Positions 31,501 to 38,771 are shown, numbered from the stretch's first letter. The stretch is DNA of 64,000 nucleotides from DAOUJI01 sp965219565 (GCA_965219565.1 OZ244780.1:2604001-2668000), one strand, 5' to 3'. Numbers and translations are program-made. Notes: generated from the letters alone by a model not told the origin.

Positions 31501-34500
31501 CGCCAGGGGCCGCCGTGCCCGGCGTCACCGTCCAGTCGACTCTGACTTCCCGATCGCTGGAGGATGTTTCTTCGTGACTCAGCTCCACCATGAACAGCAA
31601 CGGGGTTTCCGATCCCTCCGGTATCCGCCGCTGTGCCGGCGGGATGAGACGCGCCGTCAGATAGTCGTCGTCGTCCGTGATGGCGCCGGTGGCCGTGCCG
31701 TCCTCGATCCGTGCATTGACCGGGTTGCTCAGCTCCACCGTGAACTGCTCGCGGGCCTCATCGAGCCGGTCGTCCACCAGCGTCACGGTGAACTCCTTGG
31801 TCTGCTCCCTTGGCTCGAAGGTCAGGGTTGCGCCTCTTGCCTCGAAGTCCCTGGAGAAGGAGCCGAAGTCGACAGAGGTCGCCGTGCCATCCACCGTGGC
31901 GATGTCAACCGTCACCGGCAGGACGGCCGGCTCCTCCAGGCTGACGGTGAAGGTTATCTCTCCCTCGCTCTCGTTCCCTTCGAGGTCTTCGACGATGCTC
32001 ACCGGCATGTCGTTGTCCTGGATTTCGACCCTCCGGAAGCTCCTCCCGGATTGGGGGTCCGGGTCTCCCGGGAGGGACGCCACCGACAACCCCACGAACC
32101 CGGTTGGCTCGAAAAGGTCGTCATCGACCGTCGGGAGGGTCACCGTCGTCGTCCAGCTGCCGGCCTCGAAGACCACCAATAGCGCCGACGTGTCCTGGAG
32201 GAAGTCTCCGTCCCAGATAAGAGTAGGGGTCAGCTCCAACCGGCCTCGCGGCTCATCCTGCGTGCAATTCTGTTCGTCAACAAAGCTGCACCGTTCCAGC
32301 CGGAAGACCACGTCCTGCCCTTCCACCGATTTCTCGGAGTCTGTATGCACGCTGACGCCCTGCCACGTGTCGTCGTCGATGATGGCGCCCGTGGCCTCCG
32401 GTACGCTGAGCGAGGCCCCCGAGGGATTGCTGAGCTTGACGACGAAGGTCTCCCTTGGCTCAAACACGTCGTCGTCCAGCACCGTTACGACGACGGTCCT
32501 GGAGGTCTCGCCGGGGGCGAAGGTCAGAGTGCCGCTGTCGGCCTCATAGTCTTCGCCCCGAACGGCGTTGTTCTCTCCGGCGCCCGGCGCGGTGGCCCAG
32601 TCCACGCTTGTCTCCAGTGTGCTTGGGACCGGCAGGGTCACCGTGAACTCGATGCTGCCGTCGGCCTCTTCGGCCTCGGCGTCCGATATGGTGAATCCCA
32701 GTTCGTCGTCGTCGAGGACCCGGACGGAGGCCTGGTAGGACCAGGTGGAGTCTCCGTCCGCCTCTGTCTCAGGCAGGTAGGGTCTCCTAGTCCCCTCCGC
32801 TAACTCCTCCTCCGTGAGTGGGATGATTGTCAATGTAACGTCGCCGTTGGCCTCGTCGAGCAAGTCGTCTGTGGTCGCTATGGTCACCGTTGTGCTCTGT
32901 TCGCCGTCGGGGCTGTTGACATGGATGGGATCATCAGGGCTGCCGGCGAAAGTAACGGTCTGCGGCGGTACGCCTGCGATAAACTCACCGTTCTGAACAA
33001 CCTGCACTTTGACTGTCAGCGGATCAAGCCTGGCAGCACGCGTGCTGCCGTAACGATGGAGTGTGAAGGTGATGTCCTCGCCCTCGGTCACCGATGCCTG
33101 GCCCGCCTCGACGCGCACTCCCTGGGCTCTGTCCAGCACGCGGTAGGTGACGGCGGCGGAGTCACCGAGGTGGTATTGGGGCTCATACCCGCAGTCGCCC
33201 GGAACGGTCTCGCAATAGAAGGGATCAATTACCTCGTGGACGACCCCCCCGAGAGGGTGAGCGAAATGAGGCCGTCTAGTGTAAAAGGCGCTCGACTCTC
33301 CCCCGTCGATGCTCCAGCCAAGGGTTATTTCGGAGCGGCTCACATCAGGATGGGGAGCGAGAAAAGACGATTCGTCGCCTTCCTGAATAGCGATGTCCCC
33401 ATAGTAAGACGTCCTGCCGTACACGACTCCATCGATCTGAATATGACCAGTGAAGACGAACAATTTGCCTGGATACTGTCCGACGCCATAACCCCGGAGA
33501 CGTACGGGCAACTCTGCGCTGGTATCGCCAGTGCGGGATAAGACGATGCCCATGATATTATCGTCGTCTTCAACTATCTCCTCAAATCCGGTTTGGAACG
33601 GGTCAGCATCAGCAGTTGACACGCCGCCCTCACTGAGATTCTCGGGCCTCAGTGCGACACCCGACGTGATGTTCACCGTGGGAATGTCGTCGTCCCTGAT
33701 CCACGTCTCCGCAATGCGGGGCCCCGGCCAATAGGTGTACGGTCCCGGTAGAATCCCGAACATCACTCTGCTGTTGCCGTCGTTCACGGTTTCATCTGTA
33801 GTGGGATTGACCACAGTGGCGGTGCGGGAGCCGGCCTCGAATTCCACGTCAAAGTCATTGCCGGTCGTCCTTTCGTCATGGACGGAGTTTTGCCACGCGG
33901 TAAGGGACTTTCGCACTCGTACCGTCAGGCTTTCATCCAAGCCATAGTCCGAACGAGTCAAGGTGAAGACTGCGTCCTCTCCCTCGTTCACGTAAGCTCG
34001 CTCGGCTCTGATGGACACGGACGGGTAGGAGCGTTGGCTGTCGAACAGGTTCACCGACGCTGTGGCCGGGTCACCGGCCTCGTAGTCGTCGCCCGCGGCC
34101 ACCGTCGCGGTCACCGTGTCACGGTCTTGCACTGGGTCATCATCTTCGGTGGGCAGCGTCAGGGACGCTGTGGCGTCCCCGGCGGCGAAGGCAGCCGTGG
34201 TTGGCCGGGCCCCCGTGAGGTAGTCGCCGCCCCCGGTGACGGTGACGTTCACCGTCAGAGGGATGGAGAGATCTCCCTGACGGGTCAGGGTGAACTCCAC
34301 GTCCTGGCCCTCCTTCCGGTCGCTGTGCGCCGCCTCGACGGTGACCGTGGGAAGGTCGTTGTCCAGGATGGTTACAAAGAGGGCCGAGTTGCTGGCGCTC
34401 CAGTAGGCTGGCGGATGGTCTGGCCGCGGGAAGGTGTTGACCACAAGGCCGACCATGCCGTCCGGCTCGTCCACGTCGTTGTCTTCGGTGGCGGTCTCCC

Positions 34501-36508
34501 ACTGGATCGTCTCTATATTTGGGGGAAAGGTCACCGTCTGCGGCTCGGTTGTCAGGACCCCGACGGGAGGTCGCTCGAGCGCCATCAGCATCACAGTGAG
34601 CTCCCGGGACGAATTGGGGTCGCGGGTGATGTCGAAGATCACCGGTTCGCCTTCGGTTACCTCTCTGCTGCGGCGCGTGACCCTGATCAACGGCTCGTTG
34701 TCCCTGATGGTCCCGGTGGCGGTGATGGAGTCCACGCCGTCGAGCAGGGTCGCGTTGACGGGGTTGGACAAGGTCAGGGTGAAGGTCTCGTGGTATTCGG
34801 CCAGCCTGTCGTCGGTCACGGGCACTGAGATGGTCCTTGAGGTCTGGCCCGGACTGAAGGTGAGCGTGCCGCTGGTTTCCGTGTAGTCCTCGCCGGCGTC
34901 CGCCGTGCCGTCTGCGGTGGCGTAGTCCACCGTCACGGCTCGGCGGGAGGCCAACTCGGCTTCCAGGGTCACCGTGAACTCGACGTTGCCGGCGCCCTCG
35001 GAAACGGAAGCGCCGGACACCGACAGGACCGGCTCCGGGTCGTCGTCTATCACCCTGAAGGAGGCCGTGGACCGGTCCGGGTCGATGCGGTAAGCGCTGC
35101 TCGGCAGGACCTCCAGCGTGATGGCGCCCTCATCTTCGTCGCCATCGTCCCACTGGAGGGTGAAGAAGACGTCAGCGTGGGAGGAAGATGCCGGAATGGT
35201 CCAGGTCTGCTCTCGGCCCATGAGGTAGGCGTGGTTCCTAAAAACGTCGTGCCAGGTCTCGCTGGTGCGGTACTTCACGTCCAGGCCGCGGGCATTATCG
35301 CCGACCCGGACCAGCCGCAAGTCGGCCAACGTGCCTTCTTCATAGGCCTCTTCCACCTGCCTGACGTACACCAACGGCAGGTCGTTGTCGGCCACCGTGG
35401 CGGTGACGGTACGTGGTCCCCGCACGGTCCAGTATTCAGACTCGACGTGGGCTAAGGACTCACTGGGGAAGGGGAGGATCCTCGCTTCGAACACCCGGTC
35501 GGCCTCGTCCAGGTCGTCGTCGTCGGTGTAGATATTCCCGGACAACGTGGGTTCGTTGTCATCGAGGGTGACCCAGCTTGTTCTCATCTGTCCCGGGAAC
35601 CCGTAGACATACCCCACGTCCAGCAGGTTCACCGAACTGCCGTGAAGCTGGAAGGTGATGACGAGGGTCTCCCCCTCCACGATACTGGTGGCGTTCAGGG
35701 TCAGCTCCACCTCCGGGGCGACGTCGTTGTCCGTAATGGTGACGATGGCGGAATCGGGGCCGCCCGGCAGATAGTCGTCGCCGGCAATGACCGACACGGT
35801 CAGGTCGTTATCCGGTATGTCGCGCCAGTCGTCCGCTGTCTGTAGCGAGAGTTGAGCCGTGGCGGATCCGGCCGCGAAGTTCACCGTGATCCGGGCGGCG
35901 GGAGTCCGCTCCCAATGGTTGCCCCGCCGGAATGCGCCCGGATCGGAGACATCCACGTTCACGGTCAGGGGGTTCGAAGTGTCAACGGTGCGGGTCAGGG
36001 TGCAGGTTGCCGCTTCCCCCTCGGCCACGCTGTTCTGGTCGGCGACTATGCTGATGATTGGGACCGGCGGGTCTACGACGGTGACCGTAGCTCTGCCGGG
36101 ATCTCCTTTGATGTACCCGCTGCCGGGCGCGACTTCGGCTGCGATCCAGTCGCTGGACTCGCGTATTCCATCATCGATGGTGGCGACGGTCAGTACGGCG
36201 GTTGCAGAGCCCGCTTCGAAGGTGACCGTATGGTTGATCACAATCGTGCGGAGTGAGCCACCGTTGTATTGGGCGGAGTTGACCTGGACGGTCAACTCGT
36301 CCGTCGTTTCCCCGGTGCGGGTCAAGGTGAAGGTAGCGTCATCCCCCTCGACCAAGCTGTCCTGGTCGGCGGCGATGCTCACAACCGGCGGCGTCACCTG
36401 AGCGTGCGCGGGGCTGGCAGGGAAACCGGCCAGCCCCCCTGCCAGGCATAACGCCAGCAGGAGGGGGGCAAGCAGTGGACGTGAGACCACTCTAAGGGGA
36501 GACATCAT
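19544..36508 (-). CDS. 5654-residue secreted Calx-beta repeat protein
   Basis: Signal peptide 1-37 (LLLALCLAGGLAGFPASPAHA). Residues ~40-2478: about 20 diverged Calx-beta domains (VEGDDATFTLTR, DYTETSGTLTFSPGQTSRTI). Residues ~2478-4493: 18 tandem 105-117-residue repeats, highly alike in DNA (SYTVVLDTQPSADVTVTISG, then NWETPQTVTVSAAQDED). Next two more Calx-beta units, an uncharacterised domain (~4720-4880), a SWM-like domain, FN3, three Ig-like repeats (5119-5429), another beta domain (5433-5549) and a terminal FN3. Calx-beta domains bind Ca2+ in adhesins. No LPXTG, membrane anchor or autotransporter barrel is visible, so the secretion and anchoring route is unclear. Tandem ATGs (MM) begin the gene. 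A MarR relic lies directly upstream. Confidence 0.88.
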   Translation of the reverse strand: MMSPLRVVSRPLLAPLLLALCLAGGLAGFPASPAHAQVTPPVVSIAADQDSLVEGDDATFTLTRTGETTDELTVQVNSAQYNGGSLRTIVINHTVTFEAGSATAVLTVATIDDGIRESSDWIAAEVAPGSGYIKGDPGRATVTVVDPPVPIISIVADQNSVAEGEAATCTLTRTVDTSNPLTVNVDVSDPGAFRRGNHWERTPAARITVNFAAGSATAQLSLQTADDWRDIPDNDLTVSVIAGDDYLPGGPDSAIVTITDNDVAPEVELTLNATSIVEGETLVITFQLHGSSVNLLDVGYVYGFPGQMRTSWVTLDDNEPTLSGNIYTDDDDLDEADRVFEARILPFPSESLAHVESEYWTVRGPRTVTATVADNDLPLVYVRQVEEAYEEGTLADLRLVRVGDNARGLDVKYRTSETWHDVFRNHAYLMGREQTWTIPASSSHADVFFTLQWDDGDEDEGAITLEVLPSSAYRIDPDRSTASFRVIDDDPEPVLSVSGASVSEGAGNVEFTVTLEAELASRRAVTVDYATADGTADAGEDYTETSGTLTFSPGQTSRTISVPVTDDRLAEYHETFTLTLSNPVNATLLDGVDSITATGTIRDNEPLIRVTRRSREVTEGEPVIFDITRDPNSSRELTVMLMALERPPVGVLTTEPQTVTFPPNIETIQWETATEDNDVDEPDGMVGLVVNTFPRPDHPPAYWSASNSALFVTILDNDLPTVTVEAAHSDRKEGQDVEFTLTRQGDLSIPLTVNVTVTGGGDYLTGARPTTAAFAAGDATASLTLPTEDDDPVQDRDTVTATVAAGDDYEAGDPATASVNLFDSQRSYPSVSIRAERAYVNEGEDAVFTLTRSDYGLDESLTVRVRKSLTAWQNSVHDERTTGNDFDVEFEAGSRTATVVNPTTDETVNDGNSRVMFGILPGPYTYWPGPRIAETWIRDDDIPTVNITSGVALRPENLSEGGVSTADADPFQTGFEEIVEDDDNIMGIVLSRTGDTSAELPVRLRGYGVGQYPGKLFVFTGHIQIDGVVYGRTSYYGDIAIQEGDESSFLAPHPDVSRSEITLGWSIDGGESSAFYTRRPHFAHPLGGVVHEVIDPFYCETVPGDCGYEPQYHLGDSAAVTYRVLDRAQGVRVEAGQASVTEGEDITFTLHRYGSTRAARLDPLTVKVQVVQNGEFIAGVPPQTVTFAGSPDDPIHVNSPDGEQSTTVTIATTDDLLDEANGDVTLTIIPLTEEELAEGTRRPYLPETEADGDSTWSYQASVRVLDDDELGFTISDAEAEEADGSIEFTVTLPVPSTLETSVDWATAPGAGENNAVRGEDYEADSGTLTFAPGETSRTVVVTVLDDDVFEPRETFVVKLSNPSGASLSVPEATGAIIDDDTWQGVSVHTDSEKSVEGQDVVFRLERCSFVDEQNCTQDEPRGRLELTPTLIWDGDFLQDTSALLVVFEAGSWTTTVTLPTVDDDLFEPTGFVGLSVASLPGDPDPQSGRSFRRVEIQDNDMPVSIVEDLEGNESEGEITFTVSLEEPAVLPVTVDIATVDGTATSVDFGSFSRDFEARGATLTFEPREQTKEFTVTLVDDRLDEAREQFTVELSNPVNARIEDGTATGAITDDDDYLTARLIPPAQRRIPEGSETPLLFMVELSHEETSSSDREVRVDWTVTPGTAAPGEDYVEAGGRVVIPAGQTTGTFKVNLVDDSLFEARIETFTVTLIGGKRVEIDEDQSSAEIRIRDDDNVGVALFADAEHVTEGENATFTVQLTGADTTAPVEVEYETAGNAKSGEDYTAPSGTLTIPAGQRFGVITIATLVDGVVDPDETLKVKITEVTSLGRPLDKKKSAASVTILDEDESSVSVRPVAPGEGPGTPNEGSIAASETVEGKVMQFTVSLSLPTDAPVDVEWETREYEGDPSPDGRATPDADYTSSSGKVTIPAGDTSTTLTVPTNEDAVFERNELFQVVLTGATEGADSGTTGDFPLGVFSTVGRILDDDDSPDTVLLTATPKAVAEDAGATEITVEATLPGGANTLAVDTEVSVWVSGGSAAEGDDYTATGATLVILAGERIGTGTLTLTPVDDLFAEGNETVQVTGTATGLEVDPFPITITDNDALPTGVTLTVAPDTVDEGAGATTLDVTAAFTDGDARGVDTEVVLSMAEASLTFVEETPDGQGGTTTTTKTTAAASAEDFTADSVTVTIPAGEMQGTATLTLTPTDDVIAEGNETVQVSGAASGLAVTAAGVTITDNDTEPTGIKLSVTPEQVDEDAGDVDLQVTATLTGGGSRMEDTPISLSVQGVTATDGEDYSAPADVTLTIPAGSTTGTTTLSLTVVNDDLHEGQEQLAVRGSNADPGLPVAGLRIVITDDDAAPTGITLSLDMNRIPEDAGLQELSVTATLEGGSKRIVDTQVMLSVSNLTTSDSDYSALPAVLTIDSGQPQGTATMLLVPADDSIDEDDETLEVRGATAELTLPVAAQQVTITDDDSAGVSIDSTALTVVEGGSADYTVVLDSQPTGDVTVTISGHAGTDVSVTPSTLTFTSGNWETPQTVTVNAAQDEDAASDQAVTLAHTVGSVEDTLYNGIDPDSVTVTIEEDDAARVSIDPTTLTVPEGGDNSYTVVLDTQPSADVTVTISGHDGTDVSVTPSTLTFTSESWGTAQKVTVSAAQDEDAVTDQAVTLAHAVAGAEEYQAITAESVTVTMDEDDAAAVSIDPTELTVTEGDATGASYTVVLDTQPSAEVTVTISGHAGTDVSLDKTSLTFTSENWNAAQTVAVSAAQDEDAAADQAVILSNAVNGTGEYASVTAESVTVTITENDAVGVAIAPTSLTVPEGGDNSYTVVLDSQPTADVTVTISGHAGTDVLVTPSTLTFTSENWETPQTVTVSASQDDDAAADQAVILSHAVNGTGEYASVTAESVTVTITENDAVGVAIDPTALTVTEGDATGASYTVVLDSQPTADVTVDISGHAGTDVSVTPSTLTFTSGNWETPQTVTVSAAQDEDAVTDQAVTLSHGVAGAEEYQNVTAESVTVTIEEDDAARVSIDPTEMSVPEGGDNSYTVVLDTQPSAEVTVTISGHDGTDVSVAPSSLTFTPANWNVAQSISVTADQDADAAADPAVTLSHAVSGAGEYAAVSAGDIPSVAVTIDEDDAAGVSINPTALTVVEGSTASYTVVLDTQPSADVTVTISGHSGSDLNLSDETLTFTPDNWNVAQTVTVTAGQDDDAAADAAVTLSHAVSGAVEYAAVSAEDIPSVTVTIDEDDAAGVSVNPTALTVVEGSTASYTVVLDTQPGADVTVAVTGHAGTDLSLSGQTLTNDELTFTPDNWNQPQTVMITAGQDDDAAADEAVTLSHAVSGAVDYAAISAGDIPSVTVTIDEDDEAGVSIDPTALTVIEGQSNSYTVVLDTQPTGDVTVTVDGHVGTELLLSGETLVADALTFTSQNWDTPQTVTLNAGSVSTNIQVTLNHTVSGGDYGFVTVEGVNVTIVDSPEEQEIIQVGVTESEQSLTVIEGGSNVYEVVLSEPPTSDVTVTVSVEDGANNDITTEEASLVFTTGNWNLPQTVTVRAAHDDDALQDPVVRISHGVSGANFADHTIPGVLVTISEDDFPRVTVTPQFLEIMEGSSGSYTVVLTTQPSADVSVTISGHTGSNLNLSAETLTFTSVNWNQAQSVTVAADQDADAAADPAVTLSHAVSGASEYAAVSAGDIPSVTVTIDEDDAAGVSINPTALTVVEGSTASYTVVLDTQPSADVSVTISGHTDTDLSLSGQTLTNDELTFTPANWNVAQSISVTAGQDDDAAADPAVTLSHAVSGAGEYAAVSAGDIPSVTVTIDEDDSAGVSIDPTELTVPEGGDSSYTVVLDTQPSADVTVTISGHAGTDVTLDKTTLTFTSGNWETPQTVTVSAAQDDDAATDEAVTLSHTVSGTGEYASVNAADVEVTITENDAAGVAIDPTALTVIEGDATGASYTVVLDSQPTAEVTVTISGHADTDIALSDTVLTFTSENWETPQTVTVSAAQDDDAAPDEAVTLSHAVSGAAEYQAVTTDSVTVTIDEDDAARVSIGPNELTVTEGDATGASYAVVLDSQPTADVTVTISGHDGTDVSVTPSTLTFTSENWGTAQTVTVSAAQDDDAATDEAVTLSHAVSGAAEYQAVTTDSVTVTIEEDDAARVSIAPTALTVTEGDATGTSYTVVLDSQPTADVTIDISGHGGTDVSVDKTSLTFTSESWGTAQTVTVSAAQDEDAAADQAVILSHAVNGAGEYASVTAESVTVTITENDAVGVAIDPNELTVTEGDATGASYTVVLDSQPTADVTVTVSGHDGTDVSVAPSTLTFTSDNWETPQTVTVSAAQDEDAAADQAVILSHAVNGTGEYASVTAESVTVTITENDAAGVAIAPTSLTVIEGDATGGSYTVVLDSQPTADVTVTVSGHAGTDVSVTPSTLTFTSENWETPQTVTVSAGDVDTSTEVTLSHEVTGSGEYGTVTADDVIVSVLAISEENQDPDQVEVRVSFADKDYDVREGLDNADVELVLSDAPDSAIDIPIIVSSQSTAGGEDYSGAPTTVTFAQYQTSASFQVQPLVDLEDEDDEQLVLAFGTLPEGTSAGSVTQATVTIQDAVRVSYDAPSYEATEGGPDAIVTVQLNEPAPYDMNVALTAEGRNGADESDWSGVPGNVVFSTGDTSKSFTVIAVDDTVEDDDEMVELGFETLPGGLIAEDPATATLTIMNQEEAQPTEDNCNGAIWRAVVTFDNHHGSNHDYIYHAANTDSSIDKDHFTYNGTKYTVINIHIEVLPEALYYRPPFAVPGFSNLTISIGAGSHDWETASIWAVSLDLVADWTLYLDDLKLPFRGVELLDGIYSFNVVHPGGFHWYSAEFSTFDNTGTNGDGKYTMCIKANEITPVSDATDDAVTEGPKFVSGEVKDNIVKVTFDEELSANPTPSSRVLYVEYNEIHHEITDLEVSGNQLILTLDRPVGWGPEVWIHHIDMPVDPDPPIRDLAGNRAPFFTDKYLTNHTPSEAWWLEVSPGEAGQLHATWRAPFEDKGSAVTEYRIQWKKAADRWEGSDQYVLTVDDPDDPNIWGYTPYEHTIEALDGGVPYTVRVIAVHRAGEGPPSDEVTATPAHASLPGRADESGPDNNRATGVPGIAGTPFAGQTLTADTSGIEDEDGLTKVSFNYQWLFIDGTTTTEVPGATESTYTLSEDDEGKAIAVRVTFTDDAGNEEMLTSPAVLGMSVATPNTPATGAPTIGGTPQVGQTLTVDVAGIADEDGLDSVTFTYQWVRNDGNADADIQDATGSSYTLTDADEGKTVKVKVSFTDNAGNEETRPSAPAGPVGAQADEEEQEDSSNDDPAQENTHATGAPTITGTARVGQTLTADTSGIADEDGLTSVSYSYQWVADDTNIQGATDATYTLAEDDEGKTLTVEVSFTDDGGNEESLTSVATGEVAPEAGPGPLTGFTLVDTSGPYQEILWEHWRDGSTLTLDYPASGSYGIRVDTKSGEEIGSVRLELTGEKNVGRTEGTAPYSLYGDEGEDELNGEGLPVGDYNLKATASSKDGNVLGTLTVSFTVEATVEPLPGRPQDLKGKVSEGEIELTWKAPAGSAVVHYVIYRAELQNGQLNGRPMTKYATIDAAGKAMTYTDDNVEEGVEYRYRVAAVNSAGEGKKSNWLDI
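23030..29075 (-). repeat. 18-unit coding tandem repeat, ~335 bp per unit
   Basis: Inside the Calx-beta giant. Units begin near VSIDPTALTVTEGD and end near VTVTIDEDDAAG. Several units share long identical DNA stretches while others form a sub-family with a GDIPSVTV insertion, pointing to recent duplication and unequal exchange. Copy number is likely to vary between strains and is prone to assembly collapse. Confidence 0.85.
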
Positions 36509-36523
36509 GCTGCTCTCACAGGG

Positions 36524-36726
36524 TTACCCGCGCGCCAACGTGGTGTAGTTGGCCATGATCTTGGAGGTGGCCGACGCCGGGCCGCCATCTCCTGCTCGGT
36601 CACGCCCTCCGAGAGCTCGGTGTCATAGGCCTGCACGCGCCGGTGAAGCTCCAACGTCAGCGCCTTCCCTTCTTCGGTCAACGCCAGCATCACAACGCGC
36701 CGGTCGTTGCGCAGGCGCCGCCTCAA
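36524..36726 (-). pseudogene. MarR-family regulator C-terminal remnant
   Basis: RRLRNDRRVVMLALTEEGKA, then LELHRRVQAYDTELSEGVTE, is the wing and C-terminal helix of a MarR-type winged-helix repressor. A frameshift after EQEMAA puts the end of the protein (SKIMANYTTLARG, stop at 36526-36524) in another frame, and the N-terminal half with the recognition helix is absent. The remnant stops 16 bp before the giant's start codon, so the giant's promoter may lie within or beyond it. Confidence 0.7.
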
Positions 36727-37040
36727 ACATATGACCTATCGGTTCGGGGCCGTCGGTAGAAGCAACGGCAGGACTAGAACCCCAACAAGCTGGGGTGAAG
36801 CTTGCAATAGCGCGCCAAGAAATAGGAACCCCAATAGGCGTAGGATAGGGGCGAGTAGGAGTAAGATTTGGTTGGAAGGAGTTGTGGGCTAGGTGGGCCC
36901 GGCCGCCCCGCGTCCTTGGCTTTGCTCAGGACGGCCGGAGGGAAATCGAGGATGAATTAGGGTGATTCGCTGGGACTGGCGCGGCTGGGGCGTTCGGAGG
37001 GTTCCGGTCCGCTGGTAGCGCCAGCTTTGGCGGCGGGCTA
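36727..37040. other. Gene-free stretch
   Basis: No gene or tRNA recognised. One hairpin of moderate strength (CCGGCC...GTCCT/AGGAC...GGCCGG near 36,899-36,938) with no U-tract. Confidence 0.4.
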
Positions 37041-38357
37041 TTATCCGTGGTCCAGGAGGCACACCCTTACGCTGTCAGGCAAGAACGAGACGTTGTTATC
37101 ATGCTCTACGGGGAGTCGGGGTCTCCTACGCCGCAACTGGGAGATGAAGTCTCCCACATTGACGGACGAGCGGTCAGTCAGGTCCTGGGAGACAATCGCT
37201 CGAAGCTCACCGGTGGTGAACCGCCGACCTGGGTGGCGTGCGTATATGCACAGAAGGGAGAACGGGCCGCTTCGGATACCGGTTGAGGTGTCGTATATGC
37301 GGAAGTCCAGGCTGGTCCACGTCCCGCCGGTCCTTAGGAACACGTCCCCTGCCACCCTGTCTACAAGCAGTCTGAAGTCTTGAAGCAGATCATCCTTGTC
37401 TGCGACGAGGCGCTCGTACTGTCTCCTCGTAATGCGAATCTCATGGCCGCTAATCACAGCGACATAGTCGACATCTTCGGAACCGGGCGGGTGGGTGGAC
37501 TCTAGCTGTAGAGCCACCCGTGCGACCCACGCAGGGGCATCCAGGTACCGCTGGCTGGGCGGGGAGCGTGGGGCGTCGTATTGCGGCACCCGCGTCCACC
37601 TCAGGATCGCTCCTAACATGCTCCCGCCGACCACGACGATCAGGAAACCCGACCCCGTTAGCACGAATCCCACCAGGGCGGAGCGCCGATGCTGTTGGTA
37701 CTCCTCAGGCGGATATCCCAGGTCGGCCCACTCGTATTCCCACGTCCAGATGAGGTTGCCCGACGGCGGCGCCTTCTCCACGACGTAGAGCATGAACATA
37801 GCCCCGATCGTAAGAATGAGGGCCACCAGTATCCATGCAAAAGCGCCGATGAACATGTACCGGGCCAAACTCGGATCGAGCTTCATCTCAGGGTCTCTGA
37901 GGGCGTGAATGACGCACAGCGAACCAGCCATCAGTCCCGGTATCCCGATAAGACTCGGTTTATCTCCGTTATGGGCCAGAACGATCATCGGTGCGTATGT
38001 AAGAAACACAGGGGCGCATATGAGAACCGCGCCCCTACTAAACGGGCCCCAGCCTCCTCCAGTGAACCACACCTGTCGTCGCCAGAGCCACCGGTAGAGC
38101 CCGTATCCCGCAACCGCCATGCCGGAGCTCAGGAGTGTGGATAGCACCAGTGGCAGCGGGTAGGCGGACACTGGTGCTATGGTGAAGAAACCGTACAGGT
38201 CCATCCCCGTGTTCAGACAGTAGAACAGGTAGAGGTTCGGCATCACCAGCAGGGAAACGAAGAGCAGCACACCTAGTCCTGCGGTGCCCTGCGTATCGGC
38301 CAAGGACTCTCGGGGGGCTTCAGCCCGATCTGCGTCGATGGAATTGGACTCGTGCAT
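37041..38357 (-). CDS. Six-helix membrane protein with C-terminal winged-helix DNA-binding domain
   Basis: 438 residues from the ATG at 38357, chosen because AGGAGAG precedes it by 3 nt. About six hydrophobic segments lie between residues 28 and 285 (LGVLLFVSLLVMPNLYLFY, FIGAFAWILVALILTIG, GFVLTGSGFLIVVVGG). The soluble tail ends (~365-438) in an OmpR/PhoB-type winged helix (LLCIYARHPGRRFTTGELRA, FISQLRRRRPRLP). This suggests a one-component, membrane-bound transcription regulator in which DNA binding is C-terminal, unlike CadC/ToxR. Its ligand and targets are unknown. It lies beside the surface-protein genes, and a truncated GAF gene lies upstream. Confidence 0.65.
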   Translation of the reverse strand: MHESNSIDADRAEAPRESLADTQGTAGLGVLLFVSLLVMPNLYLFYCLNTGMDLYGFFTIAPVSAYPLPLVLSTLLSSGMAVAGYGLYRWLWRRQVWFTGGGWGPFSRGAVLICAPVFLTYAPMIVLAHNGDKPSLIGIPGLMAGSLCVIHALRDPEMKLDPSLARYMFIGAFAWILVALILTIGAMFMLYVVEKAPPSGNLIWTWEYEWADLGYPPEEYQQHRRSALVGFVLTGSGFLIVVVGGSMLGAILRWTRVPQYDAPRSPPSQRYLDAPAWVARVALQLESTHPPGSEDVDYVAVISGHEIRITRRQYERLVADKDDLLQDFRLLVDRVAGDVFLRTGGTWTSLDFRIYDTSTGIRSGPFSLLCIYARHPGRRFTTGELRAIVSQDLTDRSSVNVGDFISQLRRRRPRLPVEHDNNVSFLPDSVRVCLLDHG

Positions 38358-38438
38358 GGTCTCTCCTGCACGCTCCTTTGTCACGAACTCTATCCCGCGG
38401 CCCTCAAACGTCAACCCCGAGAATCGAAGAGAAGGGGG

Positions 38439-38771
38439 CTAAGGGCTCGTGTCGCCAGGCGTCTGCAAGGGGATAGTGGAGACGCACGGAGGCAGCATAT
38501 GGGCCGAGCGCGGGCGCTCTTCGGGGGTGATGAGGTTCTCTATTCCTCCGGACTGGTCGAAGGCTATCAGCACCCCATAGCGAGCGTTCGCCAGCGAACG
38601 AGCGCTGTCTATGACCCCCTGGAGCACCGTGTCGAAGTCGAGGCTCTCGTTGATGCGGAGGCTGGCCGCACTGAGCTTGGAGAGCCTGTCGAGCAGCGTC
38701 GGACTCTCGTGCTCGAGCCCGTCGGCTAGCCTCTGGGCGCCTCCTCGCGTACTGACGGAGATCGATTCCAT
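38439..38771 (-). pseudogene. Truncated GAF-domain sensor
   Basis: 110 residues. LLDRLSKLSAASLRINESLD, FDTVLQGVIDSARSLANARY and GVLIAFDQSG form the first half of a GAF domain. After ENLITPEERPR the normal core is missing and the frame ends in an unrelated Pro-rich tail, so this is probably the 5' stump of a larger GAF regulator. It ends 81 bp before the membrane winged-helix gene. Confidence 0.6.

Noticed and set aside
19139..36401. Long plus-strand ORFs across the Calx-beta gene (several of 200-550 codons)
   Set aside because: They run antisense to a clear protein with a signal peptide and conserved domains, contain only low-complexity repeats of the same unit, and have no domain of their own. 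They arise from GC-rich repetitive sequence.
36727..37040. tRNA gene in the gap near 36.8 kb
   Set aside because: I could not form a cloverleaf with a T-loop GTTCGA and matching acceptor arms; only loosely similar strings are present.
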